A stretch of 49,998 bases of DNA from Sulfurimonas sp. (GCA_013791885.1 VMSZ01000069.1:1-49998), one strand, 5' to 3'. Positions 1 through 7,489 are shown, numbered from the stretch's first letter. Translations and numbers: made by a program. The notes: generated by a model from the letters alone, not told the origin.

Positions 1-388
1 AAGGCGATAAACAATGGGTAAATGAAGTAAGCTCTCTCAACGCAAACGAAAAAATAAAAGTAGCAGTAAATGAGAACACAACTCTTACCGGTGCAAGTAT
101 CACAAACCTAGATAAAGATGGTCGTGACAAAGGAAACTTAGAATTTACCACAAAGACATTAACAACAAACGATATAAAAGACCATGACACTTATGAGAGT
201 ACAACTATGGGAGTAGGAATTGGAACAAATGATAATAAACCATCACTAAACTCCTTTGAATACACAAACAACACCAAAGATAAAGAACAAATCAACAGAG
301 CAACCGTAGGAAAAGGAATACTCACAACAGACTCAGACACTACAAACCTAAACAGAGACACCTCAAAAACGCAGCAAATCACAAAAGA
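1..388 (+). repeat. Long direct repeat, copy 1 (copy 2 at 4995-5382)
   Basis: The two segments align base for base over 388 positions, with scattered substitutions around 121-160. They encode the same haemagglutinin-like residues. Homology probably continues upstream of the window. Such repeats permit deletion or exchange of the module between them. Confidence 0.9.
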
Positions 389-1763
389 CGAAAGCTCAAA
401 CCTAGAACTCTACGCAAGCGACAAGTCCATAAACGCTCTGATGGATCCAGAAAAAGCACTCAATAACATTCAACAAAGTGCAAAAGATGTAGGACTAGCC
501 GCACATAAAGAGATAGTAGAGAACCTTCCAAGTGCAAGTAAAGGTAAAGACGGTAAAGGGGATTTTATTGATAACACGGTAGGAACTGCATTAGACACTC
601 TTGGGACATTGACACTTGGAGCCATCCCTAATGCTGAAAATGACGGCGGTTATGTCTCTCAAATAGCTACACAACTCTTTGGAGATAATAGACAAGGTAT
701 AATCGTAAAAGATAAAAGCACACTTTTAGAAGCAGGTGTCACAGAAAAAGATATACAAGAAGTCACTCTTGTTAAAACAAAAGACGGTGTAAAAAAAGTT
801 GAAGATTTAAAACCAGATGATGTTGCACTAGATAGAGTAATAGTTTATAGAACAAACCCAGATAAATCAGTAGTCATAGGTAATCCAGAAGATAAAACAG
901 GGAATCCTAACCTTGAAGCTTACAAAATTCGCCTTAGTGCAGAAGATATAAAAAATTCAGGGATTGACCATCTCTTTACAAACGGGATGTTTAATTCTTC
1001 TGAAACAGCAGCATACAACCAGCAGACACAACAAGGGTACGCAGATAGTATGTTAAACTATAATCAACAACATGGAATAATAGGAGACTTCATAGAAAAC
1101 GCTCAAGATTATTTAGCACTAAACACAGGTGCAACAACTTTAAGTACAGGCGGAGCTAGACAAACAGGAGAAAGAGTGACACAAATGACAGAGATAACAC
1201 AAGGTGATTTAACAGTGGGTGCACACTCACAAGGGACACTTATGACCCAAAACGGAATGACGCTTAATAAAGAGGAACTCTCAAACATAGTACAAAACAA
1301 TCCAGAGAGTAAGTTTTTAGTGGGATATGCAGGTTCACCTGTAAATCATAATGATGGAGAAGCGTTGGTTAGGGATATTTATGGGGGAGAAGAAGCTATT
1401 AATGATAGATTTAATAATGAAGCAGGAATATCCAATGCATTCCGCTCCCAAGTCAATCCTCAGGATTTGGTAGGAAGTCTTTTAGGCTGGCAATCGGCAG
1501 GAGTCAACCAAAGTGAAAATATCTTAACAAATGTAGGGGAATCTATTCTGAGAACCCCTTCACTGTTTGTACCGACGGAAAACAATCCTTCAGCACACTC
1601 CTATTATCCCTGTGTTATAGGGTGTGGAGAAAAGAGTATTACTCCAAAAATGGATACATACTATAATCCAAGTGACACATCAAATAAACAACAAACTCCT
1701 CTTGAAGAGTATTACAAAACTTTGAATGTCGATCTCAATCTTTATACAAAGGAACGTAAATGA
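3..1763 (+). CDS. C-terminal part of a filamentous haemagglutinin/CdiA-like protein with a lipase-like effector tip (5' end outside window)
   Basis: The frame is open from the window edge, so the gene starts upstream; 586 residues are visible. The first ~130 residues are Thr/Asn/Asp-rich haemagglutinin-type sequence. Later residues match the C-terminal part of two-partner-secreted exoproteins. The end looks like an alpha/beta-hydrolase: nucleophile motif AHSQGT (Ser ~409 of the visible protein), PQDLVG (Asp ~488) and SAHSYYP (His ~532), in the Ser-Asp-His order of lipases. A tail YPCVIGCG with two cysteines follows. Family knowledge: such exoproteins carry toxic C-terminal domains for contact-dependent inhibition. 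The lipase activity is inference. The stop overlaps the start of the next lipoprotein gene (ATGA), as in toxin/immunity pairs. No VENN motif is visible. Confidence 0.8.
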   Translation, partial: GDKQWVNEVSSLNANEKIKVAVNENTTLTGASITNLDKDGRDKGNLEFTTKTLTTNDIKDHDTYESTTMGVGIGTNDNKPSLNSFEYTNNTKDKEQINRATVGKGILTTDSDTTNLNRDTSKTQQITKDESSNLELYASDKSINALMDPEKALNNIQQSAKDVGLAAHKEIVENLPSASKGKDGKGDFIDNTVGTALDTLGTLTLGAIPNAENDGGYVSQIATQLFGDNRQGIIVKDKSTLLEAGVTEKDIQEVTLVKTKDGVKKVEDLKPDDVALDRVIVYRTNPDKSVVIGNPEDKTGNPNLEAYKIRLSAEDIKNSGIDHLFTNGMFNSSETAAYNQQTQQGYADSMLNYNQQHGIIGDFIENAQDYLALNTGATTLSTGGARQTGERVTQMTEITQGDLTVGAHSQGTLMTQNGMTLNKEELSNIVQNNPESKFLVGYAGSPVNHNDGEALVRDIYGGEEAINDRFNNEAGISNAFRSQVNPQDLVGSLLGWQSAGVNQSENILTNVGESILRTPSLFVPTENNPSAHSYYPCVIGCGEKSITPKMDTYYNPSDTSNKQQTPLEEYYKTLNVDLNLYTKERK

Positions 1764-2650
1764 GAAAATATTTTTTTAGATATATAACTATATTTATATT
1801 ATTAATATTTACTGGATGTAGTTCTCAACAAATAGTGGACTCTTATACTGATTTGTCTATTAAATTAGCTGGAAATAGACCACCTGCATTTGTCCAATTT
1901 AAAGATGCAGATGAAATGAATCAATATCAATTTGATGGAAAAAACTTTACCGTTCTTATGCCTCTCGCAGAACAAGAAGATTGGAAAAACATGGAAGGAT
2001 GGCATGCTGGCTTTCATGGTGAAAATTTAAGCACTTTATACTTTTATAAATATGGTGCTTATCATATAGAGTTTTATTCATTCTTACATAAATGGACTGA
2101 TAAAGATAAAGAACTTGCAAACGGAAATGAAGAGTTTTTCAAAAAAAAAGAAGATGCATATTTTCAAAGAGAAAAAGCGGCATATCTTAGAGAGGAAAAA
2201 CAACGAATCAAGTATAAGAGAGATTTTAATAGAAGAGCTGGAAATTATGAAATATTAGCTGTTTCAAAACATATTGAACATCATGGTAAAGAAAATTATC
2301 AGTGTCTTGTAAACGAAACAGTAAGACAGTACACAAATGCGAAAAATAAATACTATAGTTGTTACAAATTTAATTCTGAGCGAACTAAAGTAAAAGGTGT
2401 CGAAATTAAATTAATCTACACAAATCCAAGCTTAAAAGAAACCTGCCCATCATGGATAAAAAAACAATGTGACCCAGAGAGCAAGGCATTTAACGCAGAG
2501 AAATTATGCGAACAAGCTAAGCAGACATGCTCTGAAGAAAATATAAAAAAGACGGAACAACTCTCAAAAGAATACACCTACGAAGATTTACAAAACAGAG
2601 CAAAAAGAGTCCTAGACAGCCTTTACATCAAAGACGGCTGGGAAAAATAA
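1760..2650 (+). CDS. Lipoprotein, candidate immunity protein for the upstream effector
   Basis: This 296-residue protein begins with a basic, hydrophobic signal segment and a lipobox-like TGC at about residues 19-21, so it is probably a lipidated envelope protein. The start overlaps the effector stop by ATGA and has an AAGGA ribosome site, so the two are translationally coupled. It is paralogous to the protein at 3872-4558: both have GN(R/K)PP near the start, then MP-A-QED and GW, and both end YTYEDLQ...RAKRVLDSLYIKDGW. It carries an extra Lys/Glu-rich stretch (~residues 110-155) and a Cys-rich insert (~230-255) that the paralogue lacks. I do not recognise a named family. Immunity is inferred from coupling and duplication with the effector; lipoprotein immunity is known for antibacterial phospholipases of type VI systems. 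Confidence 0.7.
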   Translation: MRKYFFRYITIFILLIFTGCSSQQIVDSYTDLSIKLAGNRPPAFVQFKDADEMNQYQFDGKNFTVLMPLAEQEDWKNMEGWHAGFHGENLSTLYFYKYGAYHIEFYSFLHKWTDKDKELANGNEEFFKKKEDAYFQREKAAYLREEKQRIKYKRDFNRRAGNYEILAVSKHIEHHGKENYQCLVNETVRQYTNAKNKYYSCYKFNSERTKVKGVEIKLIYTNPSLKETCPSWIKKQCDPESKAFNAEKLCEQAKQTCSEENIKKTEQLSKEYTYEDLQNRAKRVLDSLYIKDGWEK

Positions 2651-2666
2651 TTTCAAGGAGAAAAAT

Positions 2667-3107
2667 ATGAAATATATAAAAATAAGTTTATTGGCACTAA
2701 TGTCATTAATGTTTCAAGCGTGTGTAGCGGGTAAACATCTTTCAAATGAAGAGCTGTTTCAAAAAGCAATAGTTGGATGTCCAAATCCTGAAATGGCAAT
2801 AATCCTCATTCCATCACGAGGTTTGGCAGGTGATGCTATAGCAATAGCATCAGTGAAAACTATGGGTAGTGATGGAGGTTTTTCTAGCAACTTCTCGACC
2901 TATTTGAAATTAGATATGAAAAATATTGGAGTGTCATGTCCAAATGCACAAAAGTTAGAGGCGATACTTTTGAATAATTTTAGTTTGTATAAAAATAATG
3001 AACTAAAAGGTGTCGATATTTGTGCTATTGGTATCTCAAATAGTCAGGAAGTAGTAAGCGAAGCAACTAGAACAGGTGCTAGTGTTACATTTGTTCCTTC
3101 AAAATAG
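2667..3107 (+). CDS. Small predicted lipoprotein of unknown function in the effector cassette
   Basis: The 146-residue protein has an N-terminal signal segment ending FQAC (Cys ~19), so it is probably a lipoprotein. A strong AAGGAG site precedes the ATG, 16 bases after the immunity-like gene. The mature part has four cysteines (in GCPN, SCPN and DICA, besides the lipidated one) and a Gly/Ala-rich middle. I know no family for it. Its position, third after effector and immunity lipoprotein, matches that of the 68-residue lipoprotein at 4576, and the spacer before each start reads CAA(A)GGAGAAAAATATGAAA. After its TAG the frame continues without a stop into the orphan effector module, with which it shares a reading frame. 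Confidence 0.6.
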   Translation: MKYIKISLLALMSLMFQACVAGKHLSNEELFQKAIVGCPNPEMAIILIPSRGLAGDAIAIASVKTMGSDGGFSSNFSTYLKLDMKNIGVSCPNAQKLEAILLNNFSLYKNNELKGVDICAIGISNSQEVVSEATRTGASVTFVPSK

Positions 3108-3450
3108 ACCATCTCTTTACAGCATGGAATAATAGGGGACTTCCTAGAAAACGTTCAAGATTATTTAGCACTAAATACAGGTGCAACAACTTTAAGTACA
3201 GGCGGAGCTAGACAAACAGGAGAAAGAGTGACACAAATGACAGAGATAACACAAGGTGATTTAACAGTGGGTGCACACTCACAAGGGACACTTATGACTC
3301 AAAACGGAATGACGCTTAATAAAGAGGAACTTTCAAACATAGTACAAAACAACCCAGAGAGTAAGTTTTTAGTGGGATATGCAGGTTCACCTGTAAATCA
3401 TAATGATGGAGAAGCGTTGGTTAGGGATATTTATGGGGGAGAAGAAGCTA
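3107..3450 (+). repeat. Duplicated pre-tip segment of the effector gene (parent 966-980 plus 1071-1398)
   Basis: Bases 3123-3450 align without gaps to 1071-1398, with about eight mismatches by eye. Just before it, 3107-3121 equals parent 966-980. The parental bases between (981-1070) are missing, so the copy carries a 90-base internal deletion. Beyond 3450 the two effector tips diverge. Confidence 0.9.
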
Positions 3451-3875
3451 TAAAATCTCATATTAAAGATGCTAAAATTGCTGATGTCTTCCGCTCTAAT
3501 GTAACCCCACAGGATGCAGTCGGTTCTATACTTGGCTATCAAAGTGCAGGAATAAACAACTCTGAAAATTTAGAAAGTAATATGTGGGAAAGTTTACTCG
3601 TAGCACCAAGACTTTTCGGAATTGGAGGAGACTCTTCTCATTCGTATTACCCTTGTGTGATTGGATGTGGGGAAGAGAGTTTTACACCTCAAAAAGATTT
3701 TTACTTTAATCCAAATGCACCTGATAAAAGTAATGAGAGTCCAATGACAGAATACTATAAAGATAATTTTACTAATAAACAAGGTCAAGCTACAATAGAT
3801 ATGAATTTATTACCACAAACAGATAAATCTGATGCTACTCAAACTATTCTAAACACAACAGGAGGTCAACAATGA
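3228..3875 (+). CDS. Orphan lipase-like effector tip (no exoprotein N-terminus)
   Basis: This 215-residue reading frame repeats only the tip of the big exoprotein. It keeps AHSQGT (Ser 18), PQDAVG (Asp 96), SSHSYYP (His 138) and the YPCVIGCG tail, so the presumed triad is intact. The first ~75 residues are almost identical to the upstream copy and the rest is divergent. The chosen start is a GTG with AGGAG five bases upstream; the same sequence is internal in the parent gene. The frame is actually open back to 3108, immediately after the TAG of the preceding gene. It has no signal or haemagglutinin part, so it cannot be exported alone. This fits an orphan CDI-type module. ATGA overlap with the next gene is preserved. 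Confidence 0.65.
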   Translation: MTQMTEITQGDLTVGAHSQGTLMTQNGMTLNKEELSNIVQNNPESKFLVGYAGSPVNHNDGEALVRDIYGGEEAIKSHIKDAKIADVFRSNVTPQDAVGSILGYQSAGINNSENLESNMWESLLVAPRLFGIGGDSSHSYYPCVIGCGEESFTPQKDFYFNPNAPDKSNESPMTEYYKDNFTNKQGQATIDMNLLPQTDKSDATQTILNTTGGQQ

Positions 3876-4558
3876 GATATATCATATTATTTTTATTAAA
3901 TATAAGTTTTGTAGGCTGTTCAAGTAGTAGTATAGAAAATGCCATGGATAATAGCATGGTAGCTATAAGTGGCAATAAACCTCCTAAGTTTTTTAGAGTG
4001 GCAAATCTCCAAACTATGCAAGATTATATATTTGATATGGAAGATTATACGATTGCTATGCCAAGTGCAAAGCAAGAAGATTTTTCTAAACTTAATGGAT
4101 GGCAAGGTTTAACACATTATGATAAAGAGATTACATTGTACTTAGGAGCGGAGAAGTTTGGATATCCTTATCATATAACTGTTACCCCTTCTAAAGTTAA
4201 AGAGTACGGAAAAAAAGAAAAGGCTATTGATAATACTACTATCGAATATCCAAAGAAAAGAATCTTAAAAGACGGAGAAATTATTAATATAGATGTTCAT
4301 ACTGAATTTTATGGAAAAGAAAACTATGCATGTACAGTTGCACAATCTATGAATCAAAAGTTTAAAAAATATAAAATAGGGTATAGATGTTATAAATCCA
4401 ACCTTACAAAAACAAAAGTTAAAAATGTTTTACTTCTTTTAACTTACAACCAACCAAATGATTTACTTTTGAGAGATGAATACACCTACGAAGATTTACA
4501 ACAAAGAGCAAAAAGAGTCCTAGACAGCCTTTACATAAAAGACGGCTGGGATGAATAA
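3872..4558 (+). CDS. Lipoprotein, candidate immunity protein for the orphan effector tip
   Basis: A 228-residue paralogue of the protein at 1760-2650, coupled to the orphan effector by ATGA overlap and a GGAGGT site. It has a signal segment ending VGC (Cys ~16). Shared landmarks are GNKPP, the MPSAKQED stretch, YGKENYAC, RCYKSN and the C-terminal YTYEDLQQRAKRVLDSLY. The last ~73 coding bases (4478-4550) match 2570-2642 with only about three differences by eye, while most of the protein has diverged strongly. Variable middle sections between conserved ends are expected for specific immunity proteins swapped by recombination. Function is inferred. Confidence 0.65.
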   Translation: MRYIILFLLNISFVGCSSSSIENAMDNSMVAISGNKPPKFFRVANLQTMQDYIFDMEDYTIAMPSAKQEDFSKLNGWQGLTHYDKEITLYLGAEKFGYPYHITVTPSKVKEYGKKEKAIDNTTIEYPKKRILKDGEIINIDVHTEFYGKENYACTVAQSMNQKFKKYKIGYRCYKSNLTKTKVKNVLLLLTYNQPNDLLLRDEYTYEDLQQRAKRVLDSLYIKDGWDE

Positions 4559-4575
4559 AAACAAAGGAGAAAAAT

Positions 4576-4782
4576 ATGAAAAAAATTATTGTTTATAGTT
4601 TAATAGTTTTAATGAGTTTATCAGGATGCGCATCTTTAGAGGAATCTTCTAAACCGCAGTATTATCCATGCGTCATAGGATGTGGAAATGAAAGCTTTAC
4701 TCCTGCAAATGGATATTATTATGATCCTAAAGCACCTGGAAAACAAAGACCTCTTTCAGAGTTATATGAAAAAAATAAATAA
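4576..4782 (+). CDS. 68-residue lipoprotein carrying the effector tail motif
   Basis: The first ~18 residues are a clear lipoprotein signal ending LSGC. The mature part is almost entirely the effector tail: YYPCVIGCG, then SFTP, a Tyr-rich YYYDP and PLSELYEKN. These match YYPCVIGCGEESFTP...FNP...MTEYY at the end of the orphan effector. It has its own AAGGAG site 17 bases after the immunity-like gene. It could be a recombination product, or a working lipidated mimic of the tail. It lacks the Ser and Asp motifs, so it cannot be a hydrolase. Confidence 0.6.
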   Translation: MKKIIVYSLIVLMSLSGCASLEESSKPQYYPCVIGCGNESFTPANGYYYDPKAPGKQRPLSELYEKNK

Positions 4783-4784
4783 AA

Positions 4785-5397
4785 TAAGTCCAAAAGCAAC
4801 TCTAACCTCCGAGGAAGATACAACCCTAAAAGGTGCGACAGTAGATGCAAATGAGTTAGAAGTAACCGTAGGAAAAAACCTTGTAATGCAAAGCCTTCAA
4901 GATACTCAAACCATAAACGGCTCTTCAGCAGGCGGAACTGTTTCAGGGAAGTATGCAATGCCGACAGGAGTCTCTGTAAACACAGGAAGCACAAAAGGCG
5001 ATAAACAATGGGTAAATGAAGTAAGCTCTCTCAACGCAAACGAAAAAATAAAAGTAGCAGTAAATGAGAACACAACTCTTACCGGTGCGAGTATCACAAA
5101 CCTAGATAAAGACGGAACAGATAAAGCAAACTTAGAATTTAGCACAAACACATTAACAACAAACGATATAAAAGACCATGACACTTATGAGAGTACAACT
5201 ATGGGAGTAGGAATAGGAACAAATGATAATAAACCATCACTAAACTCCTTTGAATACACAAACAACACCAAAGATAAAGAACAAATCAACAGAGCAACTG
5301 TAGGAAAAGGAATACTCACAACAGACTCAGACACTACAAACCTAAACAGAGACACCTCAAAAACGCAGCAAATCACAAAAGATGTAGGGTGGTTGAT
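4785..5397 (+). pseudogene. Decayed fragment of the haemagglutinin-like exoprotein gene
   Basis: This stretch encodes about 200 residues of haemagglutinin-repeat sequence (TLKGATVDAN..., then KGDKQWVNEV...) with no start signal or secretion domain of its own. Bases 4995-5382 match 1-388 without gaps and with few mismatches. The match then jumps to the parent's CAAAAGATGTAGG at 481-493, a ~100-base deletion between short CAAAAGA repeats, and stops at 5388. The rest runs into the 3' end of the response regulator gene on the other strand. It also supplies the N-terminal side of the region, not visible for copy one because that lies outside the window. Confidence 0.75.
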
Positions 5398-5442
5398 ACT
5401 GAAGATTATAAAATTTACCTTATTGTCTAATCTGGTAAGGAA

Positions 5443-6129
5443 TTATAGAGTATAAATATGAAGTCTGTACCCGACACCGGAAATGTTTTCAATTGTATTT
5501 TCAGGCATTTTTTTTCTTAGTCCCCGAACCAATGAGCGTATCGCATCTTGGCTCATTCCCCCGTATTCCCAGATGGCTTTTTCTATTTCATCATACTTTA
5601 AAACTCTACTGTGATTCTCGGATAAAAGATCTAAAAAAAGTGCTTCGTTTTTTGTGAGTTTAATCTCATTGTTATGCGTAAAAATAGTTTTTTCGTAAGC
5701 GTTATAATACGAGTCTGCAGAGAGATGAAGATTGAATTTACTTTTGTCCTGCATTAAATCCAGTGATTTTTGTAAAGCCTCTACAAGCTTTTCTTTTGTA
5801 ATAGGTTTGATAATATATTTTACAAGTTGCAGTTCAACGGCTCTGAGAAGATTTTGTGTGTCTGAATGGGCCGTCGCTATGATTATCTGCACCTCTTTGT
5901 CCAAATTACGAATGTAGCTTGCCATATCAAGCCCGTTTAATCTCGGCATATTGATATCAGTTATAATGATGTCAGGTTTATGCTCTTTCCACACAGCTAT
6001 GGCATCTTTACCGTCTTTTGCTTCATAAACGGCTTTGGCAAGCCTGCGGAGATATTCAACAGCATTTTTACGAACAACAGTGTCATCTTCAACATACAAA
6101 ACTGTGAAGTTTTTCAGCATCTCCTTCAT
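5443..6129 (-). CDS. OmpR/PhoB-type response regulator
   Basis: The 228-residue protein has a receiver domain (about 1-125) with acidic pocket ED at 14-16, phospho-acceptor Asp 58 in DINMPRLNG, Thr/His in ATAHSD and Lys 108 in KP. A winged-helix DNA-binding domain follows (about 150-228), ending GVGYRLHIYTL. The start is chosen for AGGAG ten bases upstream; a second ATG lies three codons in. No histidine kinase gene is adjacent, so the partner is unknown. The gene converges on the decayed exoprotein fragment, whose insertion seems to have ended exactly at this gene. Confidence 0.9.
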   Translation of the reverse strand: MKEMLKNFTVLYVEDDTVVRKNAVEYLRRLAKAVYEAKDGKDAIAVWKEHKPDIIITDINMPRLNGLDMASYIRNLDKEVQIIIATAHSDTQNLLRAVELQLVKYIIKPITKEKLVEALQKSLDLMQDKSKFNLHLSADSYYNAYEKTIFTHNNEIKLTKNEALFLDLLSENHSRVLKYDEIEKAIWEYGGMSQDAIRSLVRGLRKKMPENTIENISGVGYRLHIYTL

Positions 6130-6155
6130 AAGCTCTGGCTCCTCTGTTTTTGGAT

Positions 6156-6161
6156 ATTATA
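6156..6161 (-). promoter_or_regulatory. -10 box for the response regulator gene
   Basis: TATAAT reads on the minus strand 27 bases upstream of the start codon. No clear -35 is visible, which is usual for Campylobacterota sigma-70 promoters. Confidence 0.5.
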
Positions 6162-6208
6162 CACGATAAATATAAAAGAGCCTTTTGGCTTTTACTTTGG
6201 AAAAAAGA

Positions 6209-6397
6209 ATGAATATACAAACGCAGTACTCGTACGAAAAAAATTGGAGCGATACAAAAGAGGAAGATCTTTTGAGAATTATTGCTGAAGAAGTTGGCCA
6301 TGCGGATCCAAAAGGAACGCTGATTTACATAAAAGAGGCCATTAAAGGCGGAAAAGTTATTATTGTGGGCTCTTGTAAATTCAGAGCTAAAGTATAG
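6209..6397 (+). CDS. Small protein of unknown function (62 residues)
   Basis: The ATG at 6209 is preferred over an upstream in-frame TTG because GGAAAAAAGA precedes it. The product is a soluble mixed alpha/beta-like sequence with an acidic N-half and a Lys/Gly-rich C-half (KEAIKGGKVIIVGSCKFRAKV). It lies nine bases before the DoxX-like gene and is probably co-transcribed. I recognise no family. Confidence 0.6.
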   Translation: MNIQTQYSYEKNWSDTKEEDLLRIIAEEVGHADPKGTLIYIKEAIKGGKVIIVGSCKFRAKV

Positions 6398-6405
6398 GAG
6401 AAAAA

Positions 6406-6795
6406 ATGTTTTTAAATATTGATATAGCAAGACTTATTTTAAGGCTGAGTGTCGGTGTGATGATGCTTTTTCACGGTGTGCATAAAATTATACACGGTAT
6501 TGATGCTGTAAAAAGTATGACTGTAAAAGCGGGACTTCCTGAGTTCATTGCTTATGGTGTTTTTTTTGGAGAGGTTTTTTTCCCTCTTTTGATTATTTTG
6601 GGTCTTTATGCCAGAGTCGCTTCTTTGTTCTTGGCGTTTAATATGCTGATGGCTATTTATTTGGCATATGGAAGTTCTTTTTTGAATCTTTCAGCCCACG
6701 GGGGACCAAACGCAGAGTTGGCACTGTTTTATCTCTTTATCTCTATTTCCATATTTTTACTTGGAAGCGGAAAATACGGAGTGAATAATAAATAG
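6406..6795 (+). CDS. DoxX family membrane protein
   Basis: The 129-residue protein has four predicted membrane segments (about 8-24, 46-66, 68-86, 102-120). It carries the DoxX-type pattern RLSVGVMMLFHGVHKI near the start, GEVFFPLLIILGLYAR in the second helix, and NLSAHGGPNAELALFYL before the last. DoxX proteins are small inner-membrane proteins linked to quinone or redox functions; the substrate here cannot be deduced. AGGAG precedes the ATG. Confidence 0.8.
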   Translation: MFLNIDIARLILRLSVGVMMLFHGVHKIIHGIDAVKSMTVKAGLPEFIAYGVFFGEVFFPLLIILGLYARVASLFLAFNMLMAIYLAYGSSFLNLSAHGGPNAELALFYLFISISIFLLGSGKYGVNNK

Positions 6796-6807
6796 CTCTA
6801 GAATTTC

Positions 6808-6925
6808 TTTCACATGCCTGTGAAAAGCTTTAGGGGATGGCAAGGACAATTTTGTCCTTGCCATCTAAATGGGCTTTATTCTGTACTTTGAAATGGCACA
6901 GAACACACAAGTGCTCATTTAGATG
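6808..6925. ncRNA. Three-hairpin intergenic element, copy 1
   Basis: Stem A pairs TTTCACA (6808-6814) with TGTGAAA (6819-6825). The linker AGCTTTAGGGG follows (6826-6836). Stem B pairs 6836-6849 with 6852-6865 over 14 bases. Stem C pairs 6863-6874 with 6913-6924 and shares three bases with stem B, so B and C may alternate. It ends GTATAA. It lies between convergent doxX-like and pssA genes, so it could act as a two-way terminator, a processed 3' RNA or a small repeat element. Copy 2 is at 21434-21519. Confidence 0.6.
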
Positions 6926-6931
6926 TATAAG

Positions 6932-7489
6932 TTATGGATGAGGCACTTTAAGTGTCGAGTTAAGGCTCCATCCGATGGCAACCATAAACGCAAGGACTCC
7001 AAACGCAGGTAAAAACGCGTAAGTGCTTGCCAAGTAAACCAACCACAAAAGTATCGCGCCAAGAGGTGTTGGTACACCTACAAAATATTTCGCTACTTCA
7101 CCCGCATCTGCATTTATATTAAACTGTATTAATCTTCTAAGCCCTGAAATAACATAGTAGATACTTACGATACCTGCAAGAACAAGTAATGCACCATCTA
7201 AGGTATGTGAATACACTGCCTGAAAAATTAAAAATACAGGAACCAAAACAAAACTCAAAAAGTCTGCAAAGCTGTCAAGCTGGACTCCAAATTCGTTGGA
7301 GAGTTTATATTTTCTAGCTATTTTGCCATCAAAAATGTCAAACGCGCCGCCAACCCAAGCTAAAATAATGGCGAGAAAAAAATTGTTTTGAGTGATGAAA
7401 TAGGTCGCCATGAGCCCCGCTGTAATGTTTACAAAGGTAAAAAGATTTGCGAGGTTAAAGTGAGATGCAGGATTAAAGAGAAATTTCAT
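6932..7489 (-). CDS. pssA: CDP-diacylglycerol-serine O-phosphatidyltransferase
   Basis: This inner-membrane enzyme makes phosphatidylserine, the precursor of phosphatidylethanolamine, from CDP-diacylglycerol and serine. The CDP-alcohol phosphotransferase signature DG-x2-AR-x8-G-x3-D-x3-D is intact (DGKIARKYKLSNEFG then LDSFAD). Several membrane helices follow. The start at 7489 (MKFLFNPASHFNLAN) gives 185 residues. An in-frame ATG at 7543 would place an obvious -10 box inside the gene and adds an atypical hydrophobic leader, so I reject it. Confidence 0.88.
   Translation of the reverse strand: MKFLFNPASHFNLANLFTFVNITAGLMATYFITQNNFFLAIILAWVGGAFDIFDGKIARKYKLSNEFGVQLDSFADFLSFVLVPVFLIFQAVYSHTLDGALLVLAGIVSIYYVISGLRRLIQFNINADAGEVAKYFVGVPTPLGAILLWLVYLASTYAFLPAFGVLAFMVAIGWSLNSTLKVPHP

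Noticed and set aside
4682-5455. Continuous 257-codon plus-strand frame
   Set aside because: Its first ~35 codons are a shadow of the small lipoprotein in another frame and the rest is a truncated repeat of the exoprotein gene, with no start signal.
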